DNA from: Diphasiastrum complanatum
Lineage: Eukaryota; Streptophyta; Lycopodiopsida; Lycopodiales; Lycopodiaceae
NCBI GenBank assembly: GCA_029204225.1
Contig: CM055104.1
Location: forward strand, 47,996,451 to 48,060,450
Length of the DNA: 64,000 nucleotides
Direction: 5' to 3'
Part shown: in pieces, positions 11,299-24,990 of the stretch
Numbering within the stretch: position 1 is the stretch's first letter
How the letters are laid out: each line of letters opens with the position of its first letter
The notes under the pieces: model-generated
Databases searched by the model: none
Told to the model about the DNA's origin: nothing
Seen by the model: only the letters and a program-made list of their open reading frames with translations
Position numbers and translations under genes: made by a program

Positions 11299-11589
11299 AT
11301 GCAGTCTCCACAACAAATGGATGCATATAGCTGTGGATGGTTCACTATCAACAATGGAAAAAAGTTCATGGAATGGTTTGCTGAACATGAAGGACGACTG
11401 TGTTTAGACTTGGTAAAGGCAAACGTGTTGCTTGTTCATTAATTATGCTTCATGGAACATATCATCAACAAGCCTAATTTTTTTCGTGCTCCAAATTTTG
11501 TATGTGGCAGTTGTCGAGCTGACATGATTTACAAGTTTCGAGAGGAGATGTTGCAAATTTTCTTGGACAACGCATCACGTATTCCGTAA
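11299..11589 (+). pseudogene. ULP1-like (C48) cysteine protease C-terminal exon, decayed
   Basis: One plus-strand frame runs 96 codons from 11299 to a TAA at 11587-11589, with a single internal TAA at 11440-11442. It begins SPQQMDAYSCGWFTINNG. That fits the end of the ULP1/SENP peptidase core, where a glutamine lies a few residues before the catalytic cysteine in a (D/S)CG motif followed by a hydrophobic strand. The rest (FREEMLQIFLDNA) resembles the closing helix of such domains. The catalytic histidine and aspartate exons upstream are not found. The sequence before it ends in ATGCAG, a plausible 3' splice site, so this may be a last exon. ULP1-like genes are often carried by plant Mutator-type and other DNA transposons; that origin is inference. 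Confidence 0.5.
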
Positions 11590-13420
<1,831 letters not shown>

Positions 13421-13859
13421 AAGTTGAGTGGAGAAAAAAAACGGCTTTCCACTGTACTCGCCAACGAAAGCAATTTTTTTTTTCATGCTCCCACATAGAC
13501 AGGTAATTGACACTTAATTCTAAGAAGAGTATGTTTGTCGGGTGGACTGTCTCATCATGTCTCATCAATGATGTATTTAGATGGGCTTACCTTGGGGTTG
13601 ATTCCAAAGAATTAATACATTGAGAAGACACAAGGCTAAATCACAGAGCTCAGATCGGATGACATAGCTTGCCACTCAGTGCGCAGATTTGGTTGATCCT
13701 AGATTCGCAGATCCAAATAACTGTTTTCCTCAACTAGATCTAAGAGCTTGGAAGGCATAGCTCTTGGAAAGGTCACTTCTTGCACTCCAAGGTATTGCTC
13801 TGATCATCACCTACTTAGGCAGATTGTTGGTACAACAAAGGCAACGATGGTCTACTCAA

Positions 13860-14573
13860 AAAATAGTATAAAAGGCTATGATAAATTCTTCGAAATACAT
13901 TGTGAATGATCTGGTCGAGCATATTCCAGACAAGAGGTAGTTGGTCTTGTCGGCTTTCAACATATCTTCAATTACCCATACGCTCTGTCTGAATTTGTTC
14001 AGGTACTCTTGTAGCGAACCTTTTTGCTTGAGTCCTGATAATTTTGCCCTCAATCTCATGTGTGAATCTTTGGGTATGAACTCCCCTCGTAGCTCATTTT
14101 TGAATGCATCCCATGTCCGGAACTGCATCCTTACCACTCAGTACCAATTTGTTGTGTAACCCTCAAAATATGCTAACGCCAAGTCTGCTCTCTCTTCTTC
14201 AAGGGTATTCATCAAGTGGAAGTAATGGTCCATGCGAAACAACCAATCCTCCACAACTTGAACGTCATGCTCCCCTTTGAAAGTAGGCAATGCTTTTACT
14301 TTAGCAGTCTTCTTTGGGCCTTCTGCATTTCGTGCCAGAGTATCCCTTGTTCTGAGTGGATGAGGCATCCTTGCATTCCCTCTTGTGGTCTCCAGCTCCT
14401 CAAACCTTGCTTTGAGCTGTGTTAGCCCATCTCTCAATTCTCTAGCGAGGTCAAATTAACTATGGTTCATGGCTCACATAGATGCTTGCCATTCTTTCCT
14501 TTCTATTTCTCTATCCTTCTTTACTTCACTAAGCATAGCCGCCATTGCGCTGGATAGGTATTGGCGCATCTTA
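13860..14573 (-). pseudogene. Ty3-type Gag fragment
   Basis: The minus strand carries a Ty3 capsid-like region in at least two frames. The first part holds LKARFEELE, then LPTFKGEHDVQVVEDWLFRM and an ALAYFEGYTTNWY block. The second, after a frame change near 14138, holds TWDAFKNELRGEFIP and KLSGLKQKGSLQEYLNKFRQ, the usual end of the retrotransposon gag domain. No zinc knuckle, protease or pol follows. On the right it is cut by the candidate LTR at 14586. It is a gag relic. Confidence 0.85.
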
Positions 14574-14585
14574 ACTTTAAGCCAA

Positions 14586-15548
14586 TGTTAGTGCACTATC
14601 ATGCTAGTTTATCAATCTTTTAGTCATCCATCATAATAACAATTCTTAAAAGTTTTCACCAAGGATACATTAGCCAAGCAAGCTACAACAAAGAAACACA
14701 AGGGAATCGGATGGTCAACAAACCAACCCAAGCAAACCTAGATCATACGGATCTAGTCCCCAATGGGTATTCTTATACCCTCCAAGGTCCATGAACCACT
14801 AGTAGTTCATTGTGACACACCATTGGACACCTCTGCTATTGAATTTCACATGTGTGGATTGTCCACAACATGTACTTGTGATCTCCTAAGGTGTGTAGAT
14901 GCACCAAGATTAAGATCAGATTGAGATTCAAGATCAATCTTAGATCCTATGGCAAAAACACACTACTACATGCATTCAAACACTTCCAACTCACACTCAC
15001 ATGTATGGGAAGTATTCAAAAAATAATCTAAGTAAAAACAAGCTGCTCTCCTCAGGTAGAGAGAGAAAAAGCATCATGAGCTCTCGGGTAGAGAGAGAAA
15101 GCTAGAAATCCAATAACTCACAAAATCCATAAAATCACCAAATCAATTAGTTTCAAAATGAGGAGTACAATGATACTAGTAGATCCACGAGGTACCACTA
15201 TGCTTGACCATACTTTGTCACCTCTTGATCCTATTGGACCATTGATCCATGCACCTCTTAATTATATTGGACTATATTCAAGCACACCTCAATTTCCTAT
15301 TGGACCTCACAAGGTTCCACCTCTAAATCCTATTGGACCTCTTGAAATTCATCAAACAAAAGCATTACACTTGTCTATACTCTAATTGGCACGTGTTTAG
15401 CAATTTTGGCTCAATAGTGGCATTGCAATTGGAAATGCATAATTTCTTATCTATGCCAAATTTATTCCTATCAACATCCTACACGTAGATGCTTTAAAAA
15501 CATAATACCCCTATATCTAACATAGATAATCTTTTTCAATTCTTTACA
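14586..15548 (-). mobile_element. candidate 3' LTR of Copia-2
   Basis: Runs from TGTTAGTGCA to CTTTACA, about 963 bp, and lies directly next to a purine-rich minus-strand tract and the end of a copia RNase H frame, where a 3' LTR is expected. No partner copy lies in the window, so the outer end at 14586 is a guess from the TG and the inverted TGT...ACA ends. Confidence 0.45.
15205..15350 (+). repeat. degenerate minisatellite with CCTATTGGAC motif
   Basis: Four to five imperfect units share CACCTC, a short variable stretch and CCTATTGGAC (near 15232, 15265, 15297 and 15331). It lies inside the candidate Copia-2 LTR. Confidence 0.55.
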
Positions 15549-15563
15549 CTCCTAAAAAATTAT
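15549..15563 (-). other. candidate polypurine tract of Copia-2
   Basis: The minus strand reads AATTTTTTAGGAG directly into the LTR boundary. It is a weak tract with a T run upstream. Confidence 0.4.
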
Positions 15564-17432
15564 CTATGAAGATTTGAACATTGATCTTGATATAACTCCA
15601 AGATTAGATCTGTGCTTGATGAAAGCACTTTTGCTCAAAGGCTTGGTGAGTAGATCGGCAATACAAGAGGACAAGTTGACATGCTCCAAATAGATTTCTC
15701 CTCCAATAAGCTTTTCTCTCACAAAATGGTGTCCCACTTCTATGTGCTTGCTTCTTGCATGAAATATGGGACTATTGGCAAGAGCTTGGGCCGAGATGTT
15801 ATCACACTTGATCGTTGGTAGATCATCCTCCTTGATGCACTTTAGCTCCATTAATAACCTCTTGATCCAAAGCACCTCTTTGGTAGTTGTAGTGAGTGCT
15901 TTGTACTCGGCCTCACATGAAGAGAGAGATATAGTATCTTGCTTTTTGGAAAGCCAAGATATTAGATTGCCTCCAAGAAAGATAGTGTATGCACTAATAG
16001 ACTTTCGATCCATCTTGTCACTTGCAAAGTCCAAATCCGAGTAGCCAACAATGGATAGATCTTCACTTTTATAGAGTAGACCATAATCACAAGATGAAGA
16101 TACATATCTTAGAATCCTCTTGGCCATCTTCCAATGATGGATCTTAGGATCTGGCATAAATTGACTCAATTTGTGCACACAAAAACTTAGATCGGGCCTA
16201 GTAATGGCAAGCCAAATCAAGGAGCCTACAAGACTCCTAAAAAGTGTGATGTCCTCAAAGGATCTTTCATCACCTTATTAGGATCTTTTACAATTTGCTC
16301 CATTGGAGTATCTATGCTCTTGGAATTTCCCATATGGAATTTTTTCAACATAGAGTGAGCATATCTAGATTGGCATATAAAGACATGATTTTCATAAAAA
16401 TCAATTTCTAGGCCTAGGATGTAATGTATCTCTCCTAGATCTTCATTTTAAACTCACATCCAAGTGCTAGCTTGGTTTCATCAACTAGCTTGATACAACT
16501 TCTACAAAGAATAATGTCATCAACATAAATTAGAAGAATGACAATATTGCTATCAACAAACTTTAGATACATGGAAGGATCATAGTCACTAAGAGTAAAT
16601 CCTAGTGAGATAAGAAAAGAATTAAGTCTTGAATACCATGATCTTGGTGCTTGCTTGAGTCCATAAGGACTTTTGAAGAGCAAGCACACTTTGGATTCAT
16701 CCTTGATGAATCCTTGAGGTTGTTCCATATAGATCTCCTCCTCAAGATAACCATTTAGAAAAGCATTAGATACATCTAATTGGAACACCTTCCACTTGAA
16801 AAAACAAGCAAGAGAAATAAGTATTCTTATTGTCACCATCTTTGCAACGGGTGCAAAGGTCTCCTCATAATCAAGACCATGGATTTGAGCCAATCCTTTG
16901 GCACATAATCTTGTTTTATGCTTGTTGATGGTGCCATCATGATTGAACTTGATCCGAAATACCCACTTGCAACCAATCACATGCTTGTTGGATGGAGGAT
17001 CCACAAGCTCCCAAGTATTGCTGGTGATCAATGCATCATAATCTTGCTTCATGGCATCATACCACTCCTTGGTATTGAGTGCCTCTTGTACATTCTTTGG
17101 CTCTTCATGAGAGACATAAAAAACATAATTAGTGGAATCAAGATCCACTTGTTTGCCTTTGTCAACATATGAGAGCCTCTTAGGCTTGGATCTTCTTGGT
17201 GAGAAAATCCGAGGAGAGTCTTTTTTAAATCTCAACCCCATCACATCATGATTGTCTTCAAAATCAATAATTGATGATGCATCCATAGATTTCTTGATCT
17301 CGGCCTCTTAAAAAGATGAGTGTTGATCTTCATGAAAGACAACATCTCTACTTTCAATAACTTGAGAAGTAGAGAGTATAAAGACTCTATAGGCCTTCTT
17401 GGTGGATGAGTATCCAACCATGATCCCTCTTT
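15564..17432 (-). pseudogene. Copia-2: RT and RNase H of a truncated copia element
   Basis: The minus strand encodes, from about 17432 leftwards, the end of integrase (a GIMVGYS-like stretch in a shifted frame), then RT at 17286-16435 with EWYDAMKQDYDAL, GCKWVFRIK, LDVSNAFLNGYLEEEIYMEQ, YGLKQAPRSWY and YVDDII. After a frame break, RNase H follows at 16220-15564 with DLDFASDKMDRKS, SLSSCEAEYKAL, KCDNISAQ and the terminal FHARSKHIEVGHHFVRE. Gag, protease and nearly all integrase are absent: homology ends near 17432, where unrelated sequence begins. The catalytic YVDD and RNase H acidic residues remain, but the element is dead by truncation and by frame breaks around 16220-16435 and 17300. Confidence 0.9.
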
Positions 17433-17439
17433 TTCGTCA

Positions 17440-18290
17440 AAAATGTCTTCTTCCTTGAAACCCTCAAGCACGGTGGCATCTAACTGCTTCGGTGATTTCA
17501 CAGCTTGGTCGACCCAAAGTGTGGCTGGGCTATTTTCAATGTGAGGTTGCTGGCTTACATCTTCAACACCGACAGTACTGTCATGGATCTGTTTGAATCC
17601 TCTTCCAGGAGATTGGAGGTCAAAGGGCACAGGGCTCTAGGGCATTCCAAAAATTTTGACGGCCCCAAGGGGGTTAGAATCATCAAACATATCCATGAAA
17701 AATTGCGTGTTTGGTGAAGTAGCTTCGGTGTGCGGGGGTGAGGCGGCCTGGGGAGCTGTGATGGGAATGGTAGCCCAATGGTCACAAACTGTCCTTGTGT
17801 GGAAGCAAAGGTGAGAAAAGCATCAGAGACGAGGGAAATTGGAAGTTCAGTGTGAACAACAACAGGGGGTGGAAGCACAGCTGACTATGTATGCCTAGTG
17901 CGACGTCGTGATGCAAAAGACGAGTCAGAAATGACGACCTCTGCGTGGACGATGACGACTATGAGAACTCGAGGCATGCTGAGACGACTCGGCTAGTGCT
18001 TCTTTGTAGATCAAAAGCACAGAATCCAGGTGGAAGCCATGAATTTTGTTTTCCAGGTGAGAAGTGGCTAGAAGAGACAATAAAGAGCCAGCAACGGACT
18101 GCTACTTAGTATTGCCCTTAATAGCTCGTTTGAGCTCACCAGAAATAGTCTTGAACCAATTATATGGTTCAAGAGGGGCTTTGGCCAACTTGGTGTATGA
18201 CTCAACTATCCTATGGAGGATTTGGGAGGTGATGCAGTCTTTCTTGAGGTTCCCAACCATCAGGAAGTTATTCAATAGCGGATAGCAGCG
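17440..18290 (-). pseudogene. unrecognised coding remnant
   Basis: I do not recognise this. On the minus strand several frames join into protein-like text: FLMVGNLKKDCITSQILHRI and APLEPYNWFKTISGELKRA (about 18270-18130), then ENKIHGFHLDSVLLIYKEAL (about 18050-17985), then FFMDMFDDSNPLGAVKIFG (about 17700-17645) and LWVDQAVKSPKQLDATVLEG near 17500-17450. Stops and frame changes separate them. The amino-acid character is that of a real former protein, not of random frames. It lies between a truncated copia pol and a Ty3 pol, so it may be gag-like or a captured host fragment. Confidence 0.35.
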
Positions 18291-18769
18291 TGTATGACAG
18301 GCTTAGTGATGGACAACCTAATTTTGACATTTTAAGATCATCTAGTAGGTCGGCGAAGGTTCATAATGAGGTTAAGGTGCTCGACGAAGGTTCCCAAAAT
18401 GGCATATCACTAAACCTTCGCCTGACTCAAAAACTGGATTTTTCCTGGACGAGAACCTTCGCCCAACCCAAATTAGATAAATCTAGAGTGGATGTACAGT
18501 CTCAGAGCTCAGCAAGGGTTTTTGGTACTGTATAGGCCACATCTGACCAAAACAGTGATTTTCTAAGTCATTTTTCATCAAAGAATATTGTATTTTCTTT
18601 TTTCCATGCTGATGACTTTCTGACTTTTGCTCATCAGTCTTTTCTCAAAAAAAAAAACTTGTTATTTTTTTGTTTTTTGTTTTATTGTCTTTTTTCAAAA
18701 AACTCAGCAATTTAAATACTGAAAACAAAAAATTGAAATACAAATAAAATTAAAAAACCATTGAGATCA
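18291..18769. other. no gene; AT-rich with homopolymer runs
   Basis: Contains several CCTTCG / CGAAGG words and, at 18600-18760, T-rich and A-rich runs. A 3' LTR of Gypsy-1 would be expected here, but no boundary can be set. Confidence 0.4.
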
Positions 18770-21365
18770 GGCTTGCTGATCTGGCGAAGCTGGCTGCCAA
18801 AACTTGCGTAATCGGCTGCCATTCACCGGAGTATCAAATCATTTTCTATCCAAGTGCTCAAGAATTACTGCGCCATAGTTCAGGATTTCCTTCACTTTAT
18901 ACGGGCCTTCACAGACTTGTAGCGAAGGGATTTTCTCAGAGATAAATGCAAGATGTCCTACTTTCAGGTTTTTGTACAATCGACGATCATGCCATGCCTT
19001 GCGGCAGGCTTTCTCTACTACTAAGGCAGGCAGGCTTTCTCTACTACTAAGGCATGAACTGCCATCAATCGGATTTCACATAATTTGTGCAACGCTTCAT
19101 GACGGAGTTGTAAAGACTTATTATCATTTAATTGTTCCGTTGCTTCTATGCGTAAAGATGGGATTAAAAATTCAATCGACATGACAACATCTTGACCATA
19201 AACGAGTTGAAAAGGTGTTTGATTTGTATTATTTTTGTAAGCAGATCTAAATGCCCATAACGCTGCATACAGTTTATGTTCCCAATTAGACCGACTTGCT
19301 TCAACTGTCTTTGTCATAATGGTGCAGAAAATCTTATTGGAAGATTCAGCTTGGCCATTCCCTCTGAGATAGTAGGGAATAACAAAAAAATCTTCCTGGA
19401 AACACTTTATTGTTTTATTAACAAAGTGTGTACCCCGGTGATTGACAATCTCGATCGAACATCCAAATCTGACTATAATATTTTCATATAGAAATTTGGC
19501 CATAGATTTCGCATCAGCAACTTTGACAGCTTTGGCTTCAACCCACTTGGTCATATAATCAGTTCCTACGATAATATATCGGGCCTGAGATCCTTGCGCC
19601 GCAGGATGAATAGGACCAACATAATCCAGTCCCCATTTTTCAAACGGTGCTTGCAATAAAATCGGATGCAAGGGTTCATAGTTCTGTCAAGTAGGCCGTC
19701 GTGCTCGCTAGAAAACATCACATGTTTGAATAAAATTTTCTGTGTTCTTATGAAGTGTAGGCCACCAACAACCTGATTGCAAAAGTTTGTGAACAGTAAT
19801 ATCTATAGAGAAGTGTCCTCCGCCCATGCCATCATGTGAAAACATGATTAAATCTGGTACTTCATGCGGTAAAACACATCTTCATAAAATATTGTCTAAT
19901 CCACGACGATACAATTATCCGGCAATCAATTGATAAGGTTGAGCCTTATGAATCAATTGTCTCTTTTATACTTTTGTCAAGGAGTCATTTGGTTGTCCTA
20001 GCATCAGGTACTCAACAATATTAGCTGCCCACTTAGGTACTACTTCAACATAGAACAATGCAGCATTTGGTAGTTCATCATCCACTTCAGTGTTAACTAG
20101 TGTGAATTCAATTCACAAAACGTGATCGGCTAGATAATGTTGCTTCCCCTTTCGAATCACAATCCAAAGTCAAATTCAGTCAATAATAATAACCACCTTG
20201 CAATACATCCAGTATTGTACATCTTGTTTACCAAGTAACGTAACGACTGATGGTCCGTACAAAATACAACGTGCGTTTCCATGAGGTAGTGACGAAATTT
20301 TTGAACAGAAAAAATCATGGCTAACGCCTCACATTCTGTTGTTGAATAATTCTTCTCTGGATCTTAAGCTGTCTGCTTGCAAATCGTATAGGATAGTCCT
20401 TCTTATAGTCACCTGGCTGCGTCAAAACTAATCCAATGGCGTATTTTGAGGCATCTGTATGAATATGAAATTCTATCGTCCAATCTAGAGGACGCAATAT
20501 TGGTGCTAAAGTTAATGCTTTTTTTAACTTTTCAAAGGCGTCTAACGCCTCTACTGTCCAAATAGGAAAATAGTCAGTTTGTATATAGGTCGTGCTAAAT
20601 CTGCAAAGAAGATAATAAAAATTCGATAGTAGTTCGCATGACCCATAAACACATAAACTCGATGAATTGTTGTTGGTGGTGGCAATTCCACAATAACCTT
20701 GATCTTAGAATAATCGATGGAAATACCATGTCTTGATATCACATGTCTAAGCACAACTCCGTGGAAAACCCATATCTGGCATTTTTCTGGATTTAAAGAA
20801 ATTTGATATTTGCGACATCTTTCAAATACTTTCTCTAATCGATCCAGGTGGTCTGCATCTGTACTATGGACTCCCAGGTCATCCAAGTAAAGTTCAAGGA
20901 GTTTTTGCAAATAATCTTTAGAAGCAGCTTGCATTACTCTTTGGAATGAACTTGGTGCATTATAGAGTCCAAACGACATTACTTTGTAAGCATAGGTGCC
21001 CCATTCTGTTGCAAAAGCGACTTTGTGGCGATCTGCAGGTGCAATCTTAACCTGGTTGTAGCCACTAAATCCATCCAAGAAACTGTAAGCTTCCGCTCCA
21101 GCAAGGCGATCCAAAATGCTTTCAATAAATGGTAAATGAAAGCGATCCTTCCGCGTCACTTTGTTCAACGCTTTGAGATTCACACAGATTCTCAATTTCC
21201 CATTCTTCTTAGGAACAATGACAATTGGTGAGATCTATTCGGTATGCTCGATCTCATAAATGAAATCGGCATCAAGCAATCTCTGAAGTTCTTTCTTTAT
21301 CAGGTCCGCAACATTAGGATTACAGCGATAGAACTTTGTAACCTTTGTATAAGGGAAGCTCCTTA
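18770..21365 (-). pseudogene. Gypsy-1: Ty3 pol (RT, RNase H, integrase), truncated
   Basis: Minus-strand Ty3 pol. RT begins near 21365 (LIKKELQRLLDADFI) and continues at 21195-20551 with VNLKALNKVTRKDRFHLPFI, YSFLDGFSGYNQVKIAP and the active site YLDDLGVHS. RNase H follows in broken frames to about 20200. The integrase zinc finger is near 19850-19690 and the core at 19671-19021 has PFEKWGLDYVGPI, VGTDYMTKWVEAK, IVNHRGTHFVN and GNGQAES. A C-terminal GPYKV-like stretch runs to about 18790. The second integrase aspartate reads asparagine. Gag and protease are missing because the left end of Gypsy-2 (its LTR) begins at about 21371. The closest relative here is Gypsy-3. Confidence 0.9.
19003..19054 (+). 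repeat. perfect 26-bp tandem duplication inside Gypsy-1 integrase
   Basis: The 26 bases at 19003-19028 (starting GGCAGGCTTTCTCTACTACT) are repeated exactly at 19029-19054. As 26 is not a multiple of three, it breaks the reading frame of the integrase C-terminal region. Confidence 0.9.
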
Positions 21366-21370
21366 GATCC

Positions 21371-21870
21371 TGCTTACAAATCCTAAACACAAAAGGATAA
21401 CACACTGTGGAGAAACCACCCAACCAAGTAGAAGCATCCAATCAATTTCTAGAAGCCTCACTCCCAAGCCAAGGAACAAGAAGCATGAAAGTAGAGTGAG
21501 AGCCTGGCAATGAATCAAGAACCATGATGAGGAGTAGGTTGAGTTTGGTCCTCTTATATAGAGCCTAATGCATCTTGGGCACATAGCCATGCATAGCCCT
21601 ATGTTTCCTATACATAGATTCACCTAGAATAGAGTCATATGCATGGACCAACTATTCATAGAATTGTTATTGATAACTCTACACATGCATATATTGTCTC
21701 ATTACCTTGTCTAAACTCCACTTAGTGTGTTCTGGGCCTCACAAGGATATTAGTTACTTTCAGGTCACATCCAGTATGATGTGGCATAACTAACGGCTTG
21801 TTTCACTAGAGTACCATGTATCCAAGACTAGGAGTATATTGTATCCTATGTATAGGTCATGGACATAACA
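21371..21870 (-). repeat. Gypsy-2 3' LTR (candidate, 500 bp)
   Basis: On the plus strand it starts TGCTTACAAATCC and ends GGACATAACA, immediately before a minus-strand polypurine tract. The right edge is well supported by that tract. The left edge is set by where Gypsy-1 RT similarity stops (about 21365) and the first TG. No second copy lies in the window because the 5' part of the element is lost. Confidence 0.65.
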
Positions 21871-21890
21871 TTATTCCCTCCTTAAACTGT
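21871..21890 (-). other. Gypsy-2 polypurine tract
   Basis: Minus strand AGTTTAAGGAGGGAATAA next to the LTR edge. Confidence 0.75.
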
Positions 21891-21899
21891 TTCTATCCT

Positions 21900-24800
21900 T
21901 AGAAACTAAAATTTAGAAAATTCTTCTTTATGCTATCAACTCTCTCCCACGAATCATCATCCTCAGTACGACCCTTCCACCGAATTAAGCACTCAAAGAT
22001 AGAACGATTTCTCAATTGTTTATTTCTAGTTTTGAGCACTTTCTTAGGTTCCAAAGGTACACTAAACGACAATCTTCCAAATGGGATAAATCCTCATCCG
22101 ATCCAACTGTATCACCATCATGTAAACTTAGTTTCAAACGACTTACATGAAACATTGGGTGTGCAATCGATTTTCCTTGAAGATTGAGTTCATACGCCAA
22201 AGAACCAATTCTACGTACAATCCTGAAAGGTCCACAATAACGAGTAGACAACTTATAATGCTTCCCTGTACGTAACGTCTTAGAATCTTTCGGAATCCTA
22301 AGATATACCCAGTCATCAACTTTAATATCTCTTGGAGATCTCTTAAGATCGGTATAGTGTTTATCTCTATCCTGAACACTACGGATACTATCCTTAGCCA
22401 CTTGCAACATTTCTTGCATATCATGCAAAAAATCAGCAACCTTCTAGATCTTAACAGACTTTGTCTCAACATTTACTGGAGATCTAGGTTGAAAACCGTA
22501 CATAAGCATAAAAGGAATGTAACCTATGGAAAAATGTTTTCTACTATTATATGCAAACTCAACCAACGGGAGATAATCTTCCCAATGAGATTGCCTGTGA
22601 GAAACATACGTCCTCAAAATATCTTTCATAGTTTGATTAATCCTTTCTGTCTGGCCATCTGATTCAGGATGATTAGAAGAACTCAAATTCAAAGAAGTTT
22701 TCAGTTTCTAGAAAGTGACCTGTGAACTTAGGATCTCTATCCTAACAATGTCACTTGGCAGACCATACAACTGAAATAATCTTTCAACAAAGATCTGGGC
22801 TGAATCAGAAGCCTTTATAGTTGACTTGACTGGAATGAATGCAACTAACTTAGTTAACCGATCCACTACAACCCAAATAGAATCATTTTGCCATTGGGTC
22901 TTTGGAAGTCCAACTACAAAATCCATAGATATGCTTTCCCATTTCTTATCTGGGATATCTAACGGATGCAACAAACCACCAGCCTTATGGCGTTCAGCCT
23001 TTGCTAGTTGATAGGGCTTGCATTTAACAACATATGACTCAACATATGGCTTGAGCTTTGGCCAATAAAATTCTCTCTTAGCCAAGTCCAGAGTCTTGTG
23101 TATACTGGGATGTCCTGCACATGGTATGTCATGACATTCAAACAAAATCTTCCGTTTGAGCTCATCATCACCAGGTACGCAAACTTTCTCATTCCGAAAT
23201 AGTAATCCATCTCGAATGGTGAACTGTTCCACAATGTTCTTATCTTTCTTAGCTAGTTGAGTCCCCTGTGTTTCTGATTCAACACTGTCCACATTTCTTC
23301 CGGTCTGAATACTGTTCCAAATGTGACTAAAATGAGAATTTGATTCATATTTTCCTCTGAGCGAAAGATATAGATTCGTAGAAATATGGGTGAATGACAA
23401 CTCGTTCAGTTCACCGATCCGACTAAGAGCATCTGCAACTTGATTAGAGCTGTCTCTTATGTAATGGATTTCATGATCAAATTCTTGCATCAATTCAACC
23501 CATTGAGCTTTTCTCCTCCGAAGATCATGTTGATTACAAAAATACTTAAGAGGTTGGTGATCTGTATACACTACAAACTTACTACCATACAAGTAGTGTC
23601 TCCAGGTTTTAAGTGCATGGATTACAGCAAACAATTCCTTTTCCTACGTAGTATAACGCAACTGAGGACCAGTGAATTTGTTGCTTTCAAACGCTGGTGG
23701 CCTATCCATTTGTAATAAAACTGCTCCAAATGCAACATCACTTGCATCTGTTCTCACGACGTAAGGTAAATCTGGATTTGCAATTTGTAGCACGGGAGCT
23801 GAAACAATCATTGTTTTAAGTTTCTCAAAACACTGATTCAATTCCTCGTTCCAAATAACAGGTGGACTAGGTTGATTCCTCTTTTTCTTTTTATTAACAA
23901 TTTTTTTTGTCAGATTATTAAGCGGTGCTGCTAACTTAGCATAATCCTCAATAAATCTCTTGAAAAAAAGTGTAAAACCTAAAAAAGACTTTACCTGCCT
24001 CACAGTTTTCGGAATTGGCCACTCAATCACAATCTTGATTTTATCCTCATCAATCTTGATCCCATTTACTGTGATCTTATGACCGAGATAAAGCAACTCT
24101 TGCTTAAAGAATTCACACTTGGACTCTTTAGTGTAGAGTAACTCTTGACGGAGCTTCATCAAGACGATTTTTAAGTGTTCTACATGTTCGACCAAGGATT
24201 TACTGTAAACGAGAATGTGTTCAAAGAATACTACCACAAACTTCCCCAAATATAGACGAAATAAATCGTTCATCATTTGCTGAAACATTGCTGGAGCATT
24301 CGTTAATCCAAATGGCAACACTAGAAATTCATAATGACCAAATCTAGAACGAAATCTTGTCTTTTGGACATCTTCTGACTTAATTCTTATCTGATGGTAC
24401 CCTGTCCTGAGATCTATCTTGGTGAAATACTGTGCTCCACCCAAGCGATCTACAAGGTCATCCATCCTGGGTAATGGATATTTATCTTTATAGTCACTTT
24501 TTGATTTGAAATCTCTGTCTCCTCTTTTTGAGAGAACCTATAAGGTTGTCTAGAGACAGGTTGACTTCCTGGAATTAACTCAAACCTGTGGTTTACTAAC
24601 CTAGACGGTGGTAAACCATGAGGTAATTCAGATGGAAAAACATCCCTAAATTCATTTATGATCTGTTCTTTCACTGCTTGTTCATGATCTAAATTTACTA
24701 AGTTAAGAATTGCTGAGAATTCACAACCATTTAGATTCATTTCAGAAACATCCACAACTGGAATAACATAAATTGAAAAAACTTCATACTCAGAATAATC

Positions 24801-24990
24801 CAATGTTTCCATTTTATTAATTGTAGAAATCTGATCCAATGGACGTACAAAATTATTGCCAAATAATGGAACTACCTTATCACCCTCCTTGAAAGTGAGA
24901 ACATGCTTCTCAAGATCAATTAACAGAGAAGGCGATTTACTAAATAACCATTCGTAACCTAAAATCTCTCTACACATTTGCCATAGAAAC
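21900..24990 (-). pseudogene. Gypsy-2: chromovirus-type Ty3 pol with chromodomain, broken
   Basis: Minus-strand order: end of protease and pre-RT (24977-24450, REILGYEWLFSKSPSLLIDL), RT (24465-23644, YFTKIDLRTGYHQIRI, FGLTNAPAMFQQMMND), RNase H (23634 on, WRHYLYGSKFVVYTDHQPLK), integrase zinc finger and core (to about 22444, GGLLHPLDIP, WESISMDFVVGLPKTQ, HPESDGQTERINQTM), the GPFRIVRRIG module, and at 22040-21905 a chromodomain-like end (ECLIRWKGR, EDDDSWERV). A C-terminal chromodomain defines chromoviruses. The RT active site reads FFEH where F-x-D-D is expected, so this copy could not polymerise even without its frameshifts. Gag and the protease active site are lost; homology ends near 24990. 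Confidence 0.9.
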
